This document shows positions 1-5,827 of a stretch of DNA of 5,945 nucleotides, one piece after another. Source of the stretch: Paracoccaceae bacterium (lineage in GTDB: Bacteria > Pseudomonadota > Alphaproteobacteria > Rhodobacterales > Rhodobacteraceae); contig SKUV01000219.1 in the NCBI GenBank assembly GCA_007129775.1, forward strand, positions 1 through 5,945, in the 5' to 3' direction. How positions within the stretch are numbered: position 1 is the stretch's first letter; the number at the start of each line of letters is the position of its first letter. Both the position numbers and the translations under genes were made by a program. The notes beneath the pieces were generated by a model. The model worked only from the letters and a program-made list of their open reading frames with translations, was not told the origin of the DNA and ran no database searches.

Positions 1-722
1 AACGCCGCGCGCTTTTCCTTGAAGGCGCGCTCTTTCTTGCCGGCGGGCACCTCGATCAGGCTTTGGGCGATGGTCTCGGAGGTCGTGGCCTGCCGCGCCA
101 CCTCCACCCGTGCGGGTGCGGACAGGAAGGTATTGGTGATCCGCTCGATTTCGGGCGCCATCGTGGCCGAATAGAAAAAGGTCTGCCGCGTGAAGGGTGT
201 GAGCGAGAAGATCCGCTCGATATCCGGGATGAAGCCCATGTCGAGCATCCGGTCGGCCTCGTCCACCACCATGATCTGCACGCCGGTCAGCAAAAGCTTG
301 CCGCGCTCGAAATGATCCAGCAGGCGACCCGGCGTGGCGATCAGCACGTCGACGCCCCGGTCGATCAGCTTGTCCTGTTCGCCGAAACTGACGCCGCCGA
401 TCAGCAGCGCCTTGGTCAGCTTCGTGTATTTGGCATAGATGTCGAAATTCTCGGCCACCTGGGCGGCCAGTTCCCGCGTCGGCGCCAGAACGAGGCTGCG
501 CGGCATCCGCGCGCGCGCCCGGCCCCGCCCCAGAAGCGTGATCACTGGCAGGGTGAACGAGGCGGTCTTGCCCGTGCCCGTCTGGGCGATGCCGAGCACG
601 TCGCGGCCTTCGAGCGCGTGGGGAATGGCCTGTGCCTGAATCGGAGTGGGGGTTTCATAGCCGGCTTCGGCAACGGCCTTGAGGACCTTCGGGTCCAGTT
701 TCAGATCAGAGAATTTGGTCAT
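1..722 (-). CDS. rhlE: DEAD-box ATP-dependent RNA helicase, RhlE group (C-terminal part beyond window)
   Basis: This cytoplasmic RNA helicase uses ATP to unwind short RNA duplexes; relatives act in ribosome assembly, RNA turnover and cold adaptation. The visible 240 codons hold nearly all of the first RecA-like domain. The Q motif is around residues 25-29 (PTPIQ). Motif I is AQTGTGKT (46-53), motif Ia PTREL (81-85), motif Ib TPGR (130-133), motif II DEAD (154-157) and motif III SAT (185-187). The second RecA domain, with motifs IV-VI, lies outside the window, so the gene is partial only because of the window edge. The start is the ATG at 720-722, which gives the usual short N-terminus (MTKFSDLKL) before the Q motif. 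The Shine-Dalgarno is weak (GGA a few bases upstream). The RhlE assignment rests on the N-terminus and the first-domain wording; another DEAD-box subgroup is possible but less likely. Confidence 0.93.
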   Translation of the reverse strand, partial: MTKFSDLKLDPKVLKAVAEAGYETPTPIQAQAIPHALEGRDVLGIAQTGTGKTASFTLPVITLLGRGRARARMPRSLVLAPTRELAAQVAENFDIYAKYTKLTKALLIGGVSFGEQDKLIDRGVDVLIATPGRLLDHFERGKLLLTGVQIMVVDEADRMLDMGFIPDIERIFSLTPFTRQTFFYSATMAPEIERITNTFLSAPARVEVARQATTSETIAQSLIEVPAGKKERAFKEKRAA

Positions 723-780
723 GTGCGTCCATATGCTACGGCATCGGGCCGTAAGTATGATGGGACGCAGCGGTCCGGGC

Positions 781-823
781 GCCCCGGCGGAAACCCGCGT
801 CGGTCACGCGGATTTGCCGGGGC
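781..823 (-). other. Nested GC-rich stem-loop upstream of the helicase gene
   Basis: A perfect 8-bp outer stem (GCCCCGGC at 781-788 with GCCGGGGC at 816-823) encloses a perfect 6-bp inner stem (CCGCGT at 795-800 with ACGCGG at 806-811) that has a 5-base loop. The two stems are separated by a small internal loop. The structure lies 59-101 bases upstream of the helicase ATG and downstream of the small membrane-protein gene on the same strand. No T-tract follows on either strand, so it is not a textbook intrinsic terminator. It could be a structured leader of the helicase mRNA, or a partial terminator for the small gene. The pairing is seen directly; the function is inferred. Confidence 0.5.
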
Positions 824-906
824 CTATCCGATCAGCGCCTAAACGTCAACATATACAGCGGTTCGGCGCATCCATCGCCGCGGCTGTGTGCCGTGCGAAA
901 GCCGGA

Positions 907-1110
907 TCAGGCGGCGCCGGTCAGCGCGCTCGCGACATATCCGATCGCCATGACCCAGATGGAGGCACCGCCGATCACGGCCGGAATCAGCCACCAGCCC
1001 CCAGGCAGCGTGCCGCGCTGCGCCGGTTTGCTGTCGGCATAAAAGGCTGCGTGATCTGCCGCGGCGATGGCCGGCTGTGCGGAAAGCTCGAACTGATGGC
1101 GCTGGTGCAT
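907..1110 (-). CDS. Small single-pass membrane protein, function unknown
   Basis: This 67-residue protein belongs to no family that I recognise. Residues 1-37 are polar, with three His, several Ala and scattered charges. Residues 39-61 are strongly hydrophobic, from GWWLIPAV through VMAIGYVA, and look like one membrane-spanning helix that ends close to the C-terminus (SALTGAA). The start is the ATG at 1108-1110, chosen because AGGAG lies nine bases upstream. A TTG three codons earlier directly abuts that Shine-Dalgarno and is too close to be used. The gene lies between the helicase, on the same strand downstream, and the metal transporter operon, which diverges from it. No terminator with a T-tract follows its stop. 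The good ribosome binding site and the clean helix favour a real gene, but there is no functional evidence. Confidence 0.6.
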   Translation of the reverse strand: MHQRHQFELSAQPAIAAADHAAFYADSKPAQRGTLPGGWWLIPAVIGGASIWVMAIGYVASALTGAA

Positions 1111-1119
1111 CTTTTGCAA

Positions 1120-1124
1120 CTCCT
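1120..1124 (-). promoter_or_regulatory. Ribosome binding site of the small membrane protein
   Basis: The minus strand reads AGGAG here, nine bases before the ATG at 1108-1110. It decides the start of the 67-residue protein against the earlier TTG codon. Confidence 0.6.
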
Positions 1125-1308
1125 GAACCGATCCTGCCGAAGCTACCCCGCCAAAGCCTTCGACTTGGTTATTTCACCCCCGGAATATGGCCGAACTTGG
1201 GCCGCAGTCGGACGAATTGGTGAATCGGTGGCGCAGGCGCGGATTCGAGCCTTCCACGCGCACCGGGCGGCGTCGCGAGGTTTCGACATGTCACGAAGCC
1301 CTTGCAGA

Positions 1309-1323
1309 TGAGAATGATTATCA
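1309..1323 (+). promoter_or_regulatory. Fur/Mur-type operator (7-1-7 inverted repeat) upstream of the metal transporter operon
   Basis: The sequence TGAGAATGATTATCA matches the Fur-family 7-1-7 consensus TGATAATNATTATCA at 13 of 14 defined bases; only position 4 (G for T) differs. It lies 38 bases upstream of the binding-protein ATG at 1362, where a bound repressor would block the promoter or early transcript. In alphaproteobacteria the Fur homologue often works as Mur, repressing sit/mnt-type manganese importers when manganese is present. That role is known for the family and is inferred here. The sequence does not decide between Fur and Mur. I could not place -35 and -10 boxes convincingly around it. 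The divergent small gene starts about 200 bases away on the other side and may or may not share the control. Confidence 0.75.
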
Positions 1324-1348
1324 CTAACGGTTTTCGGGTCATGGCAAC

Positions 1349-1353
1349 GAGGA
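1349..1353 (+). promoter_or_regulatory. Ribosome binding site deciding the start of the metal-binding protein
   Basis: GAGGA lies eight bases before the ATG at 1362. The in-frame ATG at 1341 has no Shine-Dalgarno, and a still earlier TTG at 1302 would place the operator inside the coding region. The 1362 start also gives a normal-length signal peptide. Confidence 0.65.
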
Positions 1354-1361
1354 CGAATCAG

Positions 1362-2333
1362 ATGACGCAACTGAGGAAACCAACCAGCTTTGCCTCCGTT
1401 CTCGCGGTGGCGGCCGGGCTCGCGCCGGCCGAAGCGCAGGTGGAGGTCCTGGCCACCGTCGGCATGGTGGCCGATGTCGCGGCCGAGATCGGGGGCGATT
1501 GCGCGCAGGTCACCTCACTGATCGGCCCCGGGATCGACCCGCATGATTACCAGCCCACGGCCTCGGATGTGCGAAGGCTCCGGCAGGCAGAGCTGATCCT
1601 GCATGTGGGCTTCGATCTGGAAGGGCGGATGGGCACGATCCTCGCGCGGATGGGGCAAACCCGTCCGGTGGTCGCCGTGGCCGAAGCCGCCGCCGCGCCC
1701 GAGGCCCTGCTGTTCGAGGCGCCTGAGGTCGTCGACCCGCATCTGTGGATGGATGTGAGCCTCTGGGCGCGCACCATCCCCGTGATCTCCGAGGCGCTGA
1801 CGGAACAGGCGCCCGATTGCGCCCCGGCCATGGCGCAGCGTGCTGCCGAATATGGTGTGAAACTGGAGGCGCTGGATGCCTGGGTGGCCGAAACCCTCGC
1901 CACCGTCCCGTCGGAGGCACGCGTTCTGGTGACCGCCCATGATGCCTTTTCATATTTCGCCCGCGCCTATGATTTCGGCCTGTCCGAAGCGATCGAGGGC
2001 ATCAGCACCGAATCCGAGGCCAGCATCGCCGATATCCGCGCGGTGGCGCGGATCGTGCGCGATCTGGAGGTGCCGGCGGTCTTTACCGAAACCACGATCA
2101 ACCCCCGCACGATCGAGGCGCTGGTGGCCGAGGTCCGCGCGATGGGCCACGAGGTCACCATCGGCGGCGCGCTCTTTTCCGATGCGCCGGGCGCTGCGGA
2201 CACCCCCGAGGGCAGCTATATCGGCATGATCCGGGCCAACACGATCACCATCGCATCGGCGCTGGGCGGCGCTGCGGTGCCGCTGCCGACCGAACTGACG
2301 GACTGGGCCGCGCGATGGGGGATTGAAGACTGA
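1362..2333 (+). CDS. troA: Periplasmic metal-binding protein of a Mn/Fe/Zn ABC importer (TroA/SitA/MntA type, cluster A-I)
   Basis: This solute-binding protein (323 residues) captures a divalent metal ion in the periplasm and hands it to the ABC permease. Residues 1-25 form a Sec signal peptide: basic start MTQLRK, hydrophobic core around 10-20, and cleavage predicted after APAEA. There is no lipobox Cys, so the mature protein should be soluble. The four metal ligands are visible: H61 in DPHDYQP, H127 in DPHLWMD, H193 in TAHDAF and D274 in LFSDAP. The H-H-H-D set and its spacing closely follow Treponema TroA. PsaA/MntC-type manganese proteins have Glu at the third position. There is no His-rich acidic loop of the kind common in zinc-specific ZnuA. 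The C-terminal GSYIGMIRANTITI is typical of the TroA/MntA group. Manganese is the best substrate guess, with iron or zinc possible. It is the first gene of the operon and lies directly behind the Fur/Mur-type operator. Confidence 0.93.
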   Translation: MTQLRKPTSFASVLAVAAGLAPAEAQVEVLATVGMVADVAAEIGGDCAQVTSLIGPGIDPHDYQPTASDVRRLRQAELILHVGFDLEGRMGTILARMGQTRPVVAVAEAAAAPEALLFEAPEVVDPHLWMDVSLWARTIPVISEALTEQAPDCAPAMAQRAAEYGVKLEALDAWVAETLATVPSEARVLVTAHDAFSYFARAYDFGLSEAIEGISTESEASIADIRAVARIVRDLEVPAVFTETTINPRTIEALVAEVRAMGHEVTIGGALFSDAPGAADTPEGSYIGMIRANTITIASALGGAAVPLPTELTDWAARWGIED

Positions 2334-2342
2334 TCGCCGCTG

Positions 2343-2367
2343 CGGTTTGCTGCGCGGTGCGCAACCG
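2343..2367 (+). other. Bulged stem-loop between binding-protein and ATPase genes
   Basis: The 47-base gap between the two genes holds a 9-bp stem. The segments CGGTT, GC and GC (2343-2353, with single T bulges at 2348 and 2351) pair with GCGCAACCG (2359-2367) around the 5-base loop GCGGT. No T-tract follows, so transcription should continue. The stem ends at the edge of the ATPase ribosome binding site. Such hairpins in other importer operons protect the binding-protein message and raise its level over the membrane parts; that role here is inference. Confidence 0.45.
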
Positions 2368-2380
2368 AAAGGCACAGATC

Positions 2381-3205
2381 ATGCCGCAAGGCGCCGGAAC
2401 GGATGGACTGCACGAGCCGCAATTCGCGCTCCATGTGGAGGATCTGACCGTCAGCTATCACACCAACCCGGTGCTGTGGGATATCGATCTCGATATTCCG
2501 CCCGGGGTACTTGCGGCGGTGGTGGGGCCGAACGGCGCGGGCAAGTCCACGCTGATCAAGGCCGCGCTGGGGCTGGTCCGGCCGGTGGCGGGCCATGTGC
2601 GCTATTTCGGGCAAGGCTATGCCGCGGCGCGGCGGCGGATCGGCTATGTTCCGCAGCGGTCCTCGGTGGACTGGGATTTTCCGACCGATGCGCTCGACGT
2701 GGTGACCATGGGGCTTTACGGCAAGCTCGGCTGGTTCCGCCGCCCCGGCCGGGCCGCCCGCGCGCGGGCGCTCGCCGCGCTCGCCGATGTGGGCATGCAG
2801 GATTACGCCGCCCGCCAGATCAGCCAGTTGTCGGGCGGTCAGCAACAGCGCGTCTTCATCGCCCGCGCGCTGGTGCAGGATGCCGATATCTATTTCCTCG
2901 ACGAACCGCTCGCCGGGGTGGACGCCACGACCGAACGCACGATCATGGCGCTGCTGCGCCGCCTGCGCGATGCCGGCAAGACGGTGATCGTGGTGCATCA
3001 CGATCTGTCGACGGTGCGGCGCTATTTCGACTGGCTGGTGATGCTCAACGTCCGGATCATCGCGCAAGGCCCGGTGAGCGAGGTCTATACCGCCGAGAAC
3101 CTGCGCCGCACCTACGGCGGGCAGGTCGCGCTGATCGAGGATCTGCCGCCCGCGCCGGGCGCGGAAGGGCCCACGGCGGAGGGCGGGCAGGACGGCCCAC
3201 GATGA
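2381..3205 (+). CDS. troB: ATP-binding subunit of the metal ABC importer (TroB/SitB/MntB type)
   Basis: This 274-residue cytoplasmic ATPase binds and hydrolyses ATP as a dimer under the two permeases to drive metal uptake. The motifs are complete and in order: Walker A GPNGAGKST (49-57), Q-loop Q92 in VPQRSSVDWDFP, signature LSGGQQQR (150-157), Walker B IYFLDEP (170-176), D-loop AGVD (178-181) and switch His in VVHHDL (H207). The PQRSSVDWDFP wording after the Q-loop is typical of manganese/zinc ABC-3-linked ATPases. Residues 255-274 form a Pro/Gly/Glu-rich tail that is probably disordered. The start is the ATG at 2381, with GAAAGG eight bases upstream. A GTG at 2357 is in frame, but it lies inside the intercistronic stem-loop. 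The stop overlaps the next gene's start in ATGA (3202-3205), so translation of the two is probably coupled. Confidence 0.95.
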   Translation: MPQGAGTDGLHEPQFALHVEDLTVSYHTNPVLWDIDLDIPPGVLAAVVGPNGAGKSTLIKAALGLVRPVAGHVRYFGQGYAAARRRIGYVPQRSSVDWDFPTDALDVVTMGLYGKLGWFRRPGRAARARALAALADVGMQDYAARQISQLSGGQQQRVFIARALVQDADIYFLDEPLAGVDATTERTIMALLRRLRDAGKTVIVVHHDLSTVRRYFDWLVMLNVRIIAQGPVSEVYTAENLRRTYGGQVALIEDLPPAPGAEGPTAEGGQDGPR

Positions 3206-4353
3206 CCGGGCTGGCGGAGCTTTTTCAAAGCCAGCTTGTCCAGACCGTCCTGATCGGCGCGGCTCTTCTGGGCGTGGTCAGCGGCGTTCTGGGCAGCTTC
3301 GCCGTCCTGCGGCGGCAAAGCCTGATGGGCGATACCCTGTCGCATGCCGCGCTGCCGGGCGTCTGCCTCGGCTTTCTGCTGGCCGGGGGGCGCGATCTGG
3401 GCAGCATCCTCGCCGGGGCGTTCCTGACCGGGGCGCTGGCGGCGCTGGCGGTGGTGCTGATCACGCGAACCACGCGGCTGAAGACCGACGCGGCACTGGG
3501 CATCGCGCTGAGCGTCTTTTTCGCGCTGGGAGTGGTTTTGCTGACATTGGTGCAGGCGCGCGGCGGGGCCGGGCAGATGGGCCTGTCGACGTTTCTGTTC
3601 GGGCAGGCGGCGGCGATCCTGCGCAGCGATCTGTGGGTGATGGCCGGCGTGACCGCGGCGGCGCTGGCGCTGGTCGCCGCCTTCTGGAAGGAATTCAAGC
3701 TGGTCAGCTTCGATCCCGATTTCGCCCGCGTTCAGGGCCTTCCGGTTCTGGTGCTGGAGATTGCGCTGACGGTGATGGTGGCCATGGCCATCGTGGTGGG
3801 CCTGCAGATGGTGGGGGTCGTGCTGATGGTGGCGATGCTGATCGCGCCCGCCGCCGCCGCCCGGCAATGGGTGCGGAGCCTCGGCGCGATGGTGCTGCTG
3901 TCAGCGGCTTTCGGCGCCTTTTCGGGGATGGCCGGCGCGCTGATCTCGGCCCAGGCGCGGGGGCTGGCGACGGGGCCGGTCGTGGTGCTCGTGGCCAGTG
4001 CGCTGGTGCTGCTGTCGCTTCTGCTCGCGCCCGGGCGCGGGCTGATCTGGCAGGCGCTGCGCGCGCGCCACGATGCCCAGCGCCTGCGCGGCGAGCGTGT
4101 TCTGCTGACCCTGCACGGCCTGGGCGCGGCCCATGGCGACCCGGCCTACCCGAGCGAGGCCGGAATGATCGACGCCTTCCACGGCGTCACCAGCCGCCGG
4201 GCGCTCGCACGGCTGCAGGCGCGCGGCCTCGTCCGCGCCGTCCGCCACCCGCCCGAGGAAACGCCCCATTGGGAACTGACAGACAGCGGCCGCGATGCCG
4301 CCCGCGCCGCCCTGCGCCGGACGGGCGGCGACGTGGAAGGGCGCGCGCGATGA
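3202..4353 (+). CDS. troC: Metal ABC importer permease 1 (ABC-3 family, TroC/SitC/MntC type) with winged-helix-like tail
   Basis: This inner-membrane permease (383 residues) forms half of the metal channel. Residues 10-280 carry about eight hydrophobic segments with family hallmarks: GSFAVLRRQSLMGDTLSHAALPG (28-53) with D44 and H48, and the WKEFKLVSFDPDFA motif (162-175). Typical ABC-3 permeases end near residue 280-290. This one continues for about 95 residues: a basic link, LHGLGAAHGDP (304-314, two His), then helices and the SRRALARLQARGLV / WELTDSGRDAARAAL pattern (331-371), which reads as a cytoplasmic winged helix. The start is the ATG at 3202, with AGGA nine bases upstream, overlapping the ATPase stop. 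The reading frame is open further upstream, but that stretch only shadows the ATPase. The stop overlaps the next start (ATGA at 4350). The role of the tail is unknown; similar extensions exist in some manganese permeases. Confidence 0.93.
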   Translation: MTGLAELFQSQLVQTVLIGAALLGVVSGVLGSFAVLRRQSLMGDTLSHAALPGVCLGFLLAGGRDLGSILAGAFLTGALAALAVVLITRTTRLKTDAALGIALSVFFALGVVLLTLVQARGGAGQMGLSTFLFGQAAAILRSDLWVMAGVTAAALALVAAFWKEFKLVSFDPDFARVQGLPVLVLEIALTVMVAMAIVVGLQMVGVVLMVAMLIAPAAAARQWVRSLGAMVLLSAAFGAFSGMAGALISAQARGLATGPVVVLVASALVLLSLLLAPGRGLIWQALRARHDAQRLRGERVLLTLHGLGAAHGDPAYPSEAGMIDAFHGVTSRRALARLQARGLVRAVRHPPEETPHWELTDSGRDAARAALRRTGGDVEGRAR

Positions 4354-5492
4354 TCATGGCCTTCTTCGACAGCCCGGCCGCGATGATCCTGCTGACGGGC
4401 CTTCTGGTCGGGGCTTCGGCGGCGCTCCTCGGCAGTTTTCTGGTGCTGCGCGGCAATGCGATGCTGACCGATGCCATCAGCCATTCCATCGTCTTCGGGA
4501 TCATCGTCGTCTGGATGCTGACCGGCGCCCGGCACGGGCCGCTGCAATTGATCGGGGCGGGGCTGGCCGGGGTGCTGACCGTGGTGGCGAGCGAGGCGCT
4601 GGCCCGCTCGCGCCTCGTGCGGATGGATGCGGCGATCGGGCTGGTCTTTCCGGCGCTCTTCGCCGCCGGGGTGCTGCTGATCAACCTCAACGCGCGCAAT
4701 GTCCATATCGACGTGGACACCGTGCTTCTGGGCGAGATCGGCTTTGTCTGGCTGGATGTGATCGAGATCGCCGGGCTGCCCGTTCCGGTCGCGGTGGCGA
4801 CGCTTTCGGTGATGCTGGCGATCAACCTCGGCTTCGTGCTGGCGCTGTGGAAGGAGTTGAAGCTGTCGAGCTTCGATCCCGCGCTGGCCGCGGCGCTGGG
4901 TCTTGCGCCGGGTGTGTTGTTCTACGCGCTGCTGACCCTCACGAGTGCGACCGCGGTGGCAGCATTCGATGCGGTGGGCGCAATCCTGTTCATCGCCTTC
5001 GTGATCGTGCCGCCGGCCACGGCGCTTCTGCTCACCCAGTCGCTGGGCCGGATGGTGCTGGTCGCGCTTGCAGTCTCGGCGGCGTCGTGCCTGTCCGGCT
5101 ATGGGCTGGCGATGCTTTGGGATGTGTCCATCGGCGGCATGATGGCGGTGATGACCGGGGTGTTCTTTGCCATCGCGCTCTTGCTGGCGCCGCGGCAGGG
5201 GCTGGTGGCGCGGCGGCTGGCGCTGCGGGCGGAGCGGCTGGATCTCGATTGCCTCGCCATGGTGGTGCATCTGCACAGCCACAGCGGCACGCCCGAGATG
5301 CCGGCCGAGAATACCGAGGCCGCGCTGACCGGCCATCTGCGCTGGCCCGAGGACAAGGCGCGCGCGATCATCCTGCGCGGGCTGGACCGTGGCCTGATCC
5401 GGCGCGAGGGTGCGATTCTGGCGCTGACCGACAAGGGCGCGGCGATGGCACAGGCGATCCTGTCGCCGGCAACCCGGCCCCGCCCTGCCTAG
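4350..5492 (+). CDS. troD: Metal ABC importer permease 2 (ABC-3 family, TroD/SitD/MntD type) with winged-helix-like tail
   Basis: This inner-membrane permease (380 residues) pairs with the preceding one. The membrane part (residues 10-281) shows GSFLVLRGNAMLTDAISHSI (28-47) with D41 and H45, HIDVDTVLLGEIGFVWLD (119-136) and WKELKLSSFDPALA (167-180). The HxDxDxVLLGE phrase is characteristic of TroD/MntD-like permeases. A C-terminal domain of about 85 residues follows. It has a His-rich stretch HLHSHSG (307-313), a helical segment WPEDKARAIILRGLDRGLIRRE (332-353), and a wing-like ILALTDKGAAMAQAI end. It aligns by eye with the tail of permease 1, so the two look duplicated. The start is the ATG at 4350, with GGAAGG nine bases upstream and an ATGA overlap with the previous stop. 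The TAG stop lies within the CTAG flank of the insertion element that follows. Removing the element and one CTAG copy would leave the same stop, so the protein appears intact. Confidence 0.93.
   Translation: MIMAFFDSPAAMILLTGLLVGASAALLGSFLVLRGNAMLTDAISHSIVFGIIVVWMLTGARHGPLQLIGAGLAGVLTVVASEALARSRLVRMDAAIGLVFPALFAAGVLLINLNARNVHIDVDTVLLGEIGFVWLDVIEIAGLPVPVAVATLSVMLAINLGFVLALWKELKLSSFDPALAAALGLAPGVLFYALLTLTSATAVAAFDAVGAILFIAFVIVPPATALLLTQSLGRMVLVALAVSAASCLSGYGLAMLWDVSIGGMMAVMTGVFFAIALLLAPRQGLVARRLALRAERLDLDCLAMVVHLHSHSGTPEMPAENTEAALTGHLRWPEDKARAIILRGLDRGLIRREGAILALTDKGAAMAQAILSPATRPRPA
5489..5492 (+). repeat. CTAG target duplication, left copy
   Basis: CTAG directly precedes the left inverted repeat and is repeated at 5828-5831 after the right one. 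It also supplies the TAG stop of the last permease. CTAG is generally rare in bacterial DNA, which makes two placed copies less likely by chance. As CTAG is a palindrome, the true duplication could instead be the inner TA. Confidence 0.6.
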
Positions 5493-5507
5493 CAGTCTGC
5501 TGAAAAA
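5493..5507 (+). repeat. Left terminal inverted repeat of the insertion element
   Basis: CAGTCTGCTGAAAAA pairs with the reverse complement of 5813-5827 (CAGGCTGCCGAAAAA); the differences are at positions 4 and 9. Confidence 0.7.
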
Positions 5508-5681
5508 CGGGATCGAGCAATTGTCTGCGAGGAAACTGTTCCTGTGCTGACATCCGGTCGGGGCGAAGAGGAACGCGCCTGACCCTGGGTGGGCGACTTG
5601 GAACGCCGGATTTGCGGCGCTTTATTCCTGCCAAGCCCCTCCGAACGCTGCACAATTTGCCATGTTTCGATGCGCCCTCGT

Positions 5682-5707
5682 CGTGCCGGAGGCACGCCTT
5701 CGGCGTG
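5682..5707. other. Two overlapping, mutually exclusive hairpins inside the element
   Basis: CGTGCC-GGA-GGCACG (5682-5696) and CACGCC-TTC-GGCGTG (5693-5707) are each perfect 6-bp stems with 3-base loops. They share the bases CACG, so only one can form at a time. The compact alternating structure resembles REP-like palindromic sequences. There is no sign of an encoded protein here. Confidence 0.4.
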
Positions 5708-5724
5708 ACGGGAGGGTCGGCGCG

Positions 5725-5745
5725 GCCCGGGCTGGTCGCCCGGGC
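5725..5745. other. GC hairpin inside the element
   Basis: GCCCGGG (5725-5731) and CCCGGGC (5739-5745) form a perfect 7-bp stem around a 7-base loop. No T-tract follows on the plus strand, so it is not a convincing terminator for the transporter operon, although it could slow or shorten read-through transcripts. Confidence 0.4.
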
Positions 5746-5812
5746 GGGACGCCTGGCCGGCGTGGCGCAGAACAGTCCCGATGCCGACGGCGAAACCGGA
5801 AGGGTGGAGGAC

Positions 5813-5827
5813 TTTTTCGGCAGCCTG
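5813..5827 (-). repeat. Right terminal inverted repeat of the insertion element
   Basis: TTTTTCGGCAGCCTG is the inverted partner of the repeat at 5493-5507 and runs directly into the right CTAG. Confidence 0.7.

Larger units (their letters stand above)
5493..5827. mobile_element. 335-bp non-autonomous insertion element (MITE-like or internally deleted IS)
   Basis: The segment begins CAGTCTGCTGAAAAA and ends TTTTTCGGCAGCCTG. These are inverted repeats matching at 13 of 15 bases, and CTAG sits directly outside both. Terminal sequences of the form CAGnCTGCnGAAAAA followed inward by unique DNA are usual for DDE-transposase insertion sequences in Proteobacteria. I lean to an IS5-like or IS1182-like parent but cannot name one. 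The inside is too short for a transposase, and no frame gives recognisable transposase motifs. It would therefore have to be moved by an enzyme encoded elsewhere. The left part is less GC-rich than the neighbouring genes; the right part (5682-5745) is rich in hairpins. It separates the transporter operon from whatever originally followed it. Confidence 0.7.

Noticed and set aside
821..849. Possible helicase promoter with TTGACG (minus strand, 844-849) and a -10 near 821-828
   Set aside because: The -35 is good but no convincing -10 exists at proper spacing, and a start there would fall inside the stem-loop.
1225..1275. GGATTCGAGCC reminiscent of a tRNA T-loop
   Set aside because: No acceptor, D or anticodon arms could be built around it.
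63..1311. Plus-strand open frames across the helicase and the following spacer
   Set aside because: They lie opposite a clear DEAD-box gene and a likely small membrane-protein gene, and have no recognisable content.
1143..1370. Minus-strand 75-codon frame in the intergenic region
   Set aside because: It covers the operator and the start of the binding-protein signal sequence, has no family resemblance, and does not fit the divergent arrangement.
2357..2380. Earlier GTG start for the ATPase
   Set aside because: It would put part of the intercistronic stem-loop inside the gene. The ATG at 2381 has a better spaced GAAAGG.
2216..3067. Long minus-strand open frame antisense to the ATPase
   Set aside because: The plus-strand ATPase has every expected motif, while the antisense product has none and is His/Arg-rich.
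2323..3201. Upstream extension of the permease 1 reading frame
   Set aside because: It overlaps the whole ATPase out of frame. The ATG at 3202, with its ATGA overlap and ribosome binding site, gives the normal family N-terminus.
4146..5336. Long minus-strand open frame antisense to the permease genes
   Set aside because: It is rich in Arg, Gln and His with no domain logic, and it mirrors two well-recognised permeases. It is a typical GC-driven shadow.
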